The notes below the pieces were generated by a model. The model ran no database searches. It was given only the letters and a program-made list of their open reading frames with translations, and was not told the origin of the DNA. Below are positions 57,056 to 64,000 of a stretch of DNA of 64,000 bases, in pieces; the first letter of the stretch is position 1, and the number at the start of each line of letters is the position of its first letter. The stretch lies in the NCBI RefSeq assembly GCF_030445035.2, contig NC_080699.1:8990001-9054000 (forward strand). The letters run 5' to 3'. This DNA is from Dasypus novemcinctus (Eukaryota > Chordata > Mammalia > Cingulata > Dasypodidae). A program made the position numbers and the translations under genes.

Positions 57056-58147
57056 TCCCTTAACTCCCTGTAAAGGTAAATATTTCACATTCGGTGAAAT
57101 TTCTTTTTCCCTAAAACCACTAACAGGAAGTGGGTAAACACCATCCGTCAAAGAACTACTATTTTACTGGTTTTAAAATTTATGTATGCACAAAGTCCAT
57201 TCATACAAAATGTTTTCATATCATTGTTCCTTTCTCTTTTTTTTGGCAAATTAAGTTCTTTTAATAGATATATCGAGGTGTTTAAGTATTTATATATTTT
57301 GGATATAAACTTCTATTCTTTAAAGATTGCAGAGTATGGCTAAACATACCATTATTTCTTACAGCTTTCAACAAAGCTACTCTGGGGGACTTGTTAGGAT
57401 AACAGCTTTATGAGAAATTATTTTCAAAGCTAAACACATCTGTATTCAAGAAATAGTGAAAACTATATAAAATAGATAAAACTAAAAAGGAACAAAAAAG
57501 CAGGTAGAAAAGCAGATAGGAAACAATGGAAAAGATGACAGCATCTTCTTAAAATAGCTGCCTATAGTAGGTACAATGATAAGCCTTCTTAAGGAACAGC
57601 TTCTTTATAAATTCAGCATTTTTAAAAAGTAATTAACACATTTATGTATTCTGTTTAGCTAGTTCTTACATTTGAGGGCATAAAATATTAAAGGTTTATT
57701 CTATTTCTTTAGATTGAGCCTAAGTAGCAAAGGAAAGCTTTATTATTATAATTGGTTCTCTTATGAGGATTTCAGCCTAAAACCCTGTGAACCAGGAAAA
57801 CAAAACAAAACAAAACATTAAAATGCACAATATGCACTAGCATGAATTCTCTCTTGCTAAATTCTGAGAAACTATCTTTGCATGAAGAATGCCTATGATA
57901 AAATATAATATTTCTTTTATATTTTAAGAAATTTAAGATGGTACCAAAAATAGCTTTTGCACTGAATTTATCAATGACACATGAATTCATTTGTAAAAAT
58001 AACAGTAGATATGTACACACTGAAAATACCTAGAAAGTATGGAACATTAACATTCTTTTTTCACTATTTGTTTTTCTTCAACTGAATGTATATTTTAATT
58101 AGATTGTGTTGAAGATAATATTTTCAGAATAAAAAAAGTATACATAC
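57056..58147. other. DCUN1D5 intron, no repeat recognised
   Basis: AT-rich intron sequence between the exons at 56,344 and 58,148. The splice sites at both ends are canonical, and no other feature was recognised. Confidence 0.7.
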
Positions 58148-58252
58148 CTCCAGGTACTGGTAAAATACTGAAAACAGTGGCCATGTCCTCCCAAGAAGAA
58201 GAGCTAACATAGATTTAGCAGTATCAATATCAAGGCTTCTCTGATCTTTATC
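58148..58252 (-). CDS. DCUN1D5: DCUN1D5, third exon from the 3' end
   Basis: 105 bases, exactly 35 codons, between a TTTTAG acceptor and a GAG/GTATGT donor on the minus strand. It encodes [20 protein letters not shown] at the start and ends VFYQYLE, both typical of the PONY domain of DCUN1D5. DCN1-like proteins bind cullins and the NEDD8 E2 enzyme (UBE2M or UBE2F) and accelerate NEDD8 transfer to the cullin. DCUN1D5 is known from nucleus and cytoplasm. No stop or frameshift is present. Confidence 0.96.
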
Positions 58253-58337
58253 CTAAAATACAAGTCAGAAAATTATCCTAAGTGTGACCTCAAGGTGAAA
58301 ATATATTAAAATTACTAAACATTGAAATTACACCTAC

Positions 58338-58446
58338 CCTTGCAAAATCAAAGGCATATCTGTAGATATTCTTAAATGATGAAATATCATTCAACTGTGA
58401 GCGCAAAAAGTCAAATTTGTTCTGTAACTTTTCTGTGCAGTCACAC
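58338..58446 (-). CDS. DCUN1D5: DCUN1D5, fourth exon from the 3' end (first in window)
   Basis: 109 bases between a TTTAAG acceptor and an AGG/GTAGGT donor on the minus strand. It encodes [20 protein letters not shown] and continues to YRYAFDFAR; its first base completes a codon split with the exon upstream. The residues fall in the N-terminal half of the PONY domain. The N-terminal part of the protein lies on exons to the right of base 64,000, so this gene is partial only because the window ends. In total about 123 of roughly 237 codons are present. Confidence 0.96.
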
Positions 58447-59035
58447 CTTAAATCAAAATCAAACAAATTATATAATCAAGAACATTAAATAAAAGCATCT
58501 ATAGAAGGTTAGAAGGAATGCACAAAAAAAAGAGTGCATTTATGAAGTTAATTTAGGATTAAAATTCTCTGATTTACAGATTCACAATGACAAACTTGTT
58601 GCCTATGTCTACTAATACAATTAAAAAATTAAAAAAGAAAAAAAAAGAAAAAAGGGAAAAAGCCTGGCAAAGTTCACTCCAATGCCTTTTCTTTAAACAC
58701 ACACACGACAATGAAAAGTTTAGTATTTAACACAGATGAAATTAATACACTATTAGCAACCCAGCCCTAAATTCAGAGTCCTACATTTTTAGTTTACAAA
58801 ATCAAGGTAGGTCTGTGGAAAACCTAACCTTCAATTAGGCACATTTGAAAAAGCACGCACATGACAATAAGGTAATACACATTACTTCTGAAGACGAGAC
58901 ATAAAATATAAGCAGCTAAATAGATGGAATACTCGAAAATCTTTACTGGTTCTCTGACTTTCACTTGGTTGATAAATTCCACTACTCAGCAAGAGACAAG
59001 GCCATGCCAGTAAAGACTGGGCAGGGAGCTGAAAC
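58447..59035. other. DCUN1D5 intron, mostly unrecognised
   Basis: It has an A-rich patch near 58,620-58,660 that may be a repeat tail. No exon or other element was recognised. Confidence 0.6.
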
Positions 59036-59039
59036 TTCC

Positions 59040-62000
59040 ACCTCACCAGGATATAACAAGACAACTGGACACCACTGTTGACTCTACACTGGGATGTTGT
59101 CAGAGGAGGCCTAGTAGAGAGCCAGGACTTTCTCCACTGTCCAGCAGTAATGAAGCCATCACCCCAGTGGTGTCAGTGGAAGCCAAGTGGGGAACAGTAA
59201 CCAGGCACTCCTACCCCTCCCAGCCAGGAAGGTTATCAGTGAAGGTTTGGTGGGAAGCCTGAACTCTTACCCCCTACCCAGTAGTAATAAGGAATCCCCC
59301 TCTTGGATGTCAATGGATGCTAAGTGGGGAAACTCGATTGCTACCCTCACCTGGCAGTAATGGGGTGGTAGTCCCTATGTCCCCTGCTTAAGTGATGCCA
59401 GAGGAAATTAGTTTAAACAGAAGGCTTAGTAAGATCTGGAGTTTCATAACATAATACCCCAAATGTCCAGGTTCCAATAAAAAAAATCACTTAAAACAAG
59501 AATCAAGAAGATCTAGAACTGAAAGAAAAAAAGACATCTACAATACATATAAACACTGATAGGACAGAATGTTAGAATTATATGACAAAGATTTTCACAA
59601 AAATGCTTCAATGAATAATTATGAACACAAGTGAAACAAATTAAAAAACAGGAAGGCAGACTTAAGCCCTATCATACCGACAATTACATTAAGTATAAGT
59701 GGTCGAAATATACCAATTAAAAAAGAATGAGAGAGGATTAAAAAACATGGCCCAATTATGTGCTGTAAAGAAACTCACTTCAAATATAATATAGGTAGGC
59801 TGAAAATAAAAAGATGGAAAATGGTATTTCACATAACATCAAAACAAAGCAAGAGTAGCTATATTAATACGAGTTAATGTAGGTTTCAGAGCAAAGAAAA
59901 TTACCAGAGAGGAACATTATATAATGGTAAAAAGGTCAAACCAAAAAGAAGACATAGCAGTCCCAAATATGTATGCACCAAACAACAGCACTGCAAAATA
60001 TATGAAGCAAAAACTGGCAGAACTGAAAAAAGAAATAAGCAAATCCATATTTATAGCTGAAGATTTCAACACCCTTCTCTCAACAATTGAGAAAAATTAC
60101 AATATAAGCATGTAGAATTCAACATCAGCAATCAGGAGCATTTAATCAACATTAATAAAATAACTCACTTCATAACAGAAAATATATTCTTTTCAATACA
60201 CATGGAACATAAGCCAAGATAAACCATGTCCTAAGCCATAAAACATACTCAACAAATTTAAAAGAACTGAAATCAGAACGTGTTTTCCAACTATATTATT
60301 AACTAGATATCAATACAGAAAGATAAGAGCAAAATCTCCAAAAACTTGGAAAGTAAATAGCAAATTCATAAATAATCCAAAAGTCAGAAGAAATCTCAAC
60401 TAAAAAATACACTAAACAGAGTGAAAGTGAAAACACAACATATCAAAATTTTTGAGACACAAAGCAGTACTGAGAGGGAAATTTATAGCACTAAATGCAA
60501 ACATTAGAAAGGAGAAAAGGTCTCATATTGGTAATCTAAGCTCCTAATGTTAGAATCTAGAAAAAGAATTACAAAATAAACCTAAAGCAAGCAGAAGAAA
60601 AGAAATAAGAGCAAAAATCAATGAAATTGAAAGCAAGAGAGAAAATCAAATATAGTGCTGGTTCTTTGAAAAGCTCAATAAAATCGACAGGTCTCTAATA
60701 AGATGGACAAAGGAAAAAAGAAGACAAAAGTTACCAATATCAGAAAATGAAACAGGATAACACTACAAACCTGAAGGTATCAAAAAACATAATATGGGAT
60801 GCCATAAAAAAGATAACACATGATCACACTATGTGACTACTTCAGATGAAATGGATCAATCCCTTGAAAAACAAAACTATCATAACCCAAAATAAAATAA
60901 TTTGAATAGTTGTAAAACTATTAGGAAAATTGATTTGCAATTTTAAAATGCCCCAAAAAAGAAACGTCCAGGCCCAGATGGTTTCACTGGAGAAATTCAC
61001 CATACATTTCAGATTAATTTTACACACTCTCTTCCAAAAAATAAAAGGGGACGAAATGCTTTGCAATTCATTTTATAAAGCTAGTATTAAATCTGCTACC
61101 AAAGCCAGACAAAGACAGTACAAAAAACTAAAACAAAAGCCAAGATCCGTCATGAGTCCTTAACAAAAGAATAGCAAATAAAACCCAGCAACATATAAAA
61201 AGAATTATACACTATGACCAAGTAGAATTTATACAAGGCTGAATCAGTATTTGAAAATCAATCAATAAAACTGTCATTTTAATAGGAAAACTGTCAAAAT
61301 AATAGCATCACCAAAATTAATAGGCTATAAAAGAAAAAACATTTTAGATTATCATTTAAGGCAGGAAAAACATCTCAAAATTTATCACCCATTCATGATA
61401 AAAACTCCAAGATAAAGAGAAAAAGAGAACTCCTTCAGCTTGATAAGTAGTATCTACAAACAACTTACAGCTAACATTTTATATAGTGGTGAAAGATTGA
61501 ATGCTTTCTTCCTATGTTTGGAGAAAGTTACTCAACAGTGCTGGAAGTTCTAGCCAGTATAATAAGGCAAGGAAAAAATTGGAAATATAAGGCATACAAA
61601 ATAGAAAAGAAGAAATAAAAACTGCCCCTATTTACATATGACATGATTGTCGACATAGAAAATTCCAAGTAATAAACAAAAAATTAGAACCAAAAAATGC
61701 ATTCAGCAAGGTCATAGAATACAAAATAAATATATACAATTTGACTGTTATTTCTATACCCTAGCAATGAACAAAGAGATGCTAAAATTAAAAACAAAAT
61801 ACTATTTGCAATGGTTCAACATAAAAATGAAATACATGTAATTATAACAAAATATGTACAGGACTTGTATGCTGAAAACTACACATGGCTAATGAAAGAT
61901 TTCAAAAGACAAAGTATTCTGTCAATTAATTAGAACACTCAAAATAGCAAAGATGTCAATTCTCCTCAAATTTATATGCAGTTTAACCAAAATCCCAGGA

Positions 62001-63560
62001 AGATTTTTTGTAGATATAGACAAGATTACTTTAAAACTTATAAGAAAAGCATAGGAACAAGAATAGCTAAAATAATTTTGGAAAATAGTCCACCTAATTT
62101 CAAGACTGTGATATTGGCAGAGGATTGTCATATCATATAGGTCAATGGAACAGATCAGAAAACCTAGAAATAGGCCCACAGAAATATCACCAACTTATTT
62201 TTGACAAAGGTACAAAGGTAATCCAATGGAGTATGGATAACTGTTCTTTAAAAATTAGGGGGAAAAAAAAAAGTCCAGCAGAGAAAAGATAGCCTTTTCA
62301 ACAAATGGTACCAGAGCCAAGTGGACACTCATAGACAAAGAAATGACCAATGTCTCAACTTATACAGAAATTAACTCAAAATGGACTTAAATGTGAAACA
62401 TGAAAACATAAAACTTCTAGAAAAAAAAATAAGAGAATAATATTTAGGATCTCAGACTAGGCAAAGAATTCTTAGACTTGACACCAATTCACAATCCATA
62501 AAAGGAAAAACTGTTAAAACAGGACTTCATCAAAATTAAAGACATTTGCTCTGCAAAAGACCTTGTTAAGAGGATGAAAAGACAAGCTACAATAGTGGGA
62601 TAAAATAGCTGCGAATCATATATTTGACAAAATACTCTTATTTTGAAGAGTAAAAGAACTCTCAAAATTCAACAGTAAAAAAACAATCAATTTGATTAGA
62701 AAATTAGGCCAAAGTCATGAAGAGACAGTCCACTGAAGAGGATATAAGGATAGCAAATAAATACATGAGAAGATGTTCAACATTAGCCATTAGGGAAATG
62801 CAAATTAAAACCAGTGACATATCACTACACATCTACCATAATGGCTCAAGATAATAATAGTGACAACACCAAATATAGGCAAGGCTGCAGATGAATATGA
62901 TCACTCACACATTACTGGTGGGAATGCTAAATGGTACAGCTACTCTAGAAAACAGTTTAGCAGTTTCTTTAAAAACTTAACATAGGATTACCATATGACC
63001 CTGCAACTATATCCCTGAGAAATATACATGTGCTCAAATAAAAATCTGTACACAAGTATGTATAGCAACTCTAAATCATAATAGCCCCCAAATGGAAACA
63101 ACTTGGATGTCCTTCAATGGTAAATGGTTAAACAAACTGTGTTAAATTTATTTGTGGTATACATGGAATAGTACACAGCAATAAAAAGGAACCAACATAT
63201 TGATAAAGTAAAAACCTAGCTAAGTCTCCAGAGAACTATGCTGAGTGACACATTCTTGAAATGACAGGATTAAGAAATGAAGACCAGGTTGGTGGCTGCC
63301 AGGGATTGAGGGTGTGTGTGGAGGAGGAAAGTGGGTATGGCTGTAAAAGGGCAGCATGAGGGACCCATGTGGTAATGAAAATGTTCTCCTATCTTGACTA
63401 TATAAATGTCTATATCCTCATTGTAATGCTGTACTAGTTTTGCCAGATGTTACCACTGGGGGAAACTGGGTAAGTGTACCTGGGATTTCTATTATTTGTT
63501 ATAAATATATGTGAAGCTATACTTGTTTTCAAAATTCAAAGTTTAATTTTTGAAAAAAGA
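59040..63560 (+). mobile_element. Old L1M element in DCUN1D5 intron, antisense
   Basis: The 5' part, about 59,090-59,650, has the GC-richer leader (acccagtagtaataaggaat) and then the ataacataataccccaaatg and ttccaataaaaaaaatcac block typical of L1M. After a deletion, ORF2 runs from the endonuclease region (aagaaactcacttcaaatat) through the reverse transcriptase to about 62,950. The 3' UTR follows (ggttggtggctgccagggat, tgccagatgttaccactggg). Many stops and indels make all frames short. Confidence 0.88.
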
Positions 63561-64000
63561 AAGAAAGGAGACTATTGCTGGATAACATCAAGTAGTAGGT
63601 GAGAGGGGACAGGATCCCCCACACAGAGCAGTTAGCTTTAGAAACACACGTTATCTATAGTCAACATGTAGAAAGGAAGAGAAGATGGGTATATCTGACG
63701 GTGGTAACATGGAAATTCTCTTCTGATTGCTTCCATTTTCTCAAAGAAATGTTAAGTGATGTCATTAAGAGTACACAGAAGGCTGAAGTTGAAGAAGCAT
63801 AGAACAACTGTGAAATACTTCTGTAATAGGTCTCTAGGAAGAGTAAACAGACATCTATTTTTTTTAATCGAAAAGATCAGTCCTTTTACATTAACTGATT
63901 ACTGATACATTATTTTCTGTATTTTGTTTTCTACTTTCTATTCATTTCATCTTGTTTACTGCCTCCATTTTTAACGTTTTAGCCTTTTTTCTAACTCACC
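63561..64000. other. DCUN1D5 intron, right edge
   Basis: No upstream exon of DCUN1D5 is recognisable before the window ends. The last bases resemble inverted L1 ORF2 (T-rich), but the fragment is too short to place. Confidence 0.5.

Overview
This is mammalian nuclear DNA, with no sign of a prokaryotic or viral genome. Xenarthran origin (most likely nine-banded armadillo, Dasypus, or a close relative) is suggested by many tRNA-derived SINEs of the DAS type and by L1 3' ends of the kind I associate with armadillo and sloth. The species call rests on remembered repeat families, not on a database search.

The only gene with intact coding sequence is the 3' end of DCUN1D5 (DCN1-like protein 5, a cullin neddylation co-factor) on the minus strand. 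Its last four coding exons lie at 55,580-58,446, with a poly(A) signal at 55,327. Upstream exons lie beyond base 64,000, and 58,447-64,000 is intron largely filled by an old L1. If human 11q22 synteny holds, the left of the window faces the MMP13 end of the matrix metalloproteinase cluster. No MMP exon is visible, so bases 1-55,300 read as intergenic.

Layout: 1-14 kb is a mosaic of L1, L2, MIR and MER5-like fragments, SINEs and a CpG-rich block near 10 kb. At 14,574-21,785 lies a young minus-strand class I endogenous retrovirus with almost identical LTRs around a very AT-rich, non-coding interior. At 22.4-31.4 kb are old L1 debris and four L1 copies in alternating orientation, with three SINEs inserted. 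At 32.4-33.4 kb is a ferritin light chain processed pseudogene, followed at 33.4-35.3 kb by an older LTR and pol remnant related to the first retrovirus. At 35.9-45.4 kb are more L1, two full-length DAS SINEs, an MLT1-like LTR and an ancient CR1/L3 copy. At 45.5-51 kb is mostly L2 and MIR. At 51.4-55.3 kb there is little recognisable repeat before DCUN1D5 begins.

Nothing here amounts to an undescribed gene system. The most rewarding items are the young but non-coding retrovirus, the CpG-rich intergenic block, and the 52-bp direct repeats that bracket the ferritin pseudogene and LTR block.
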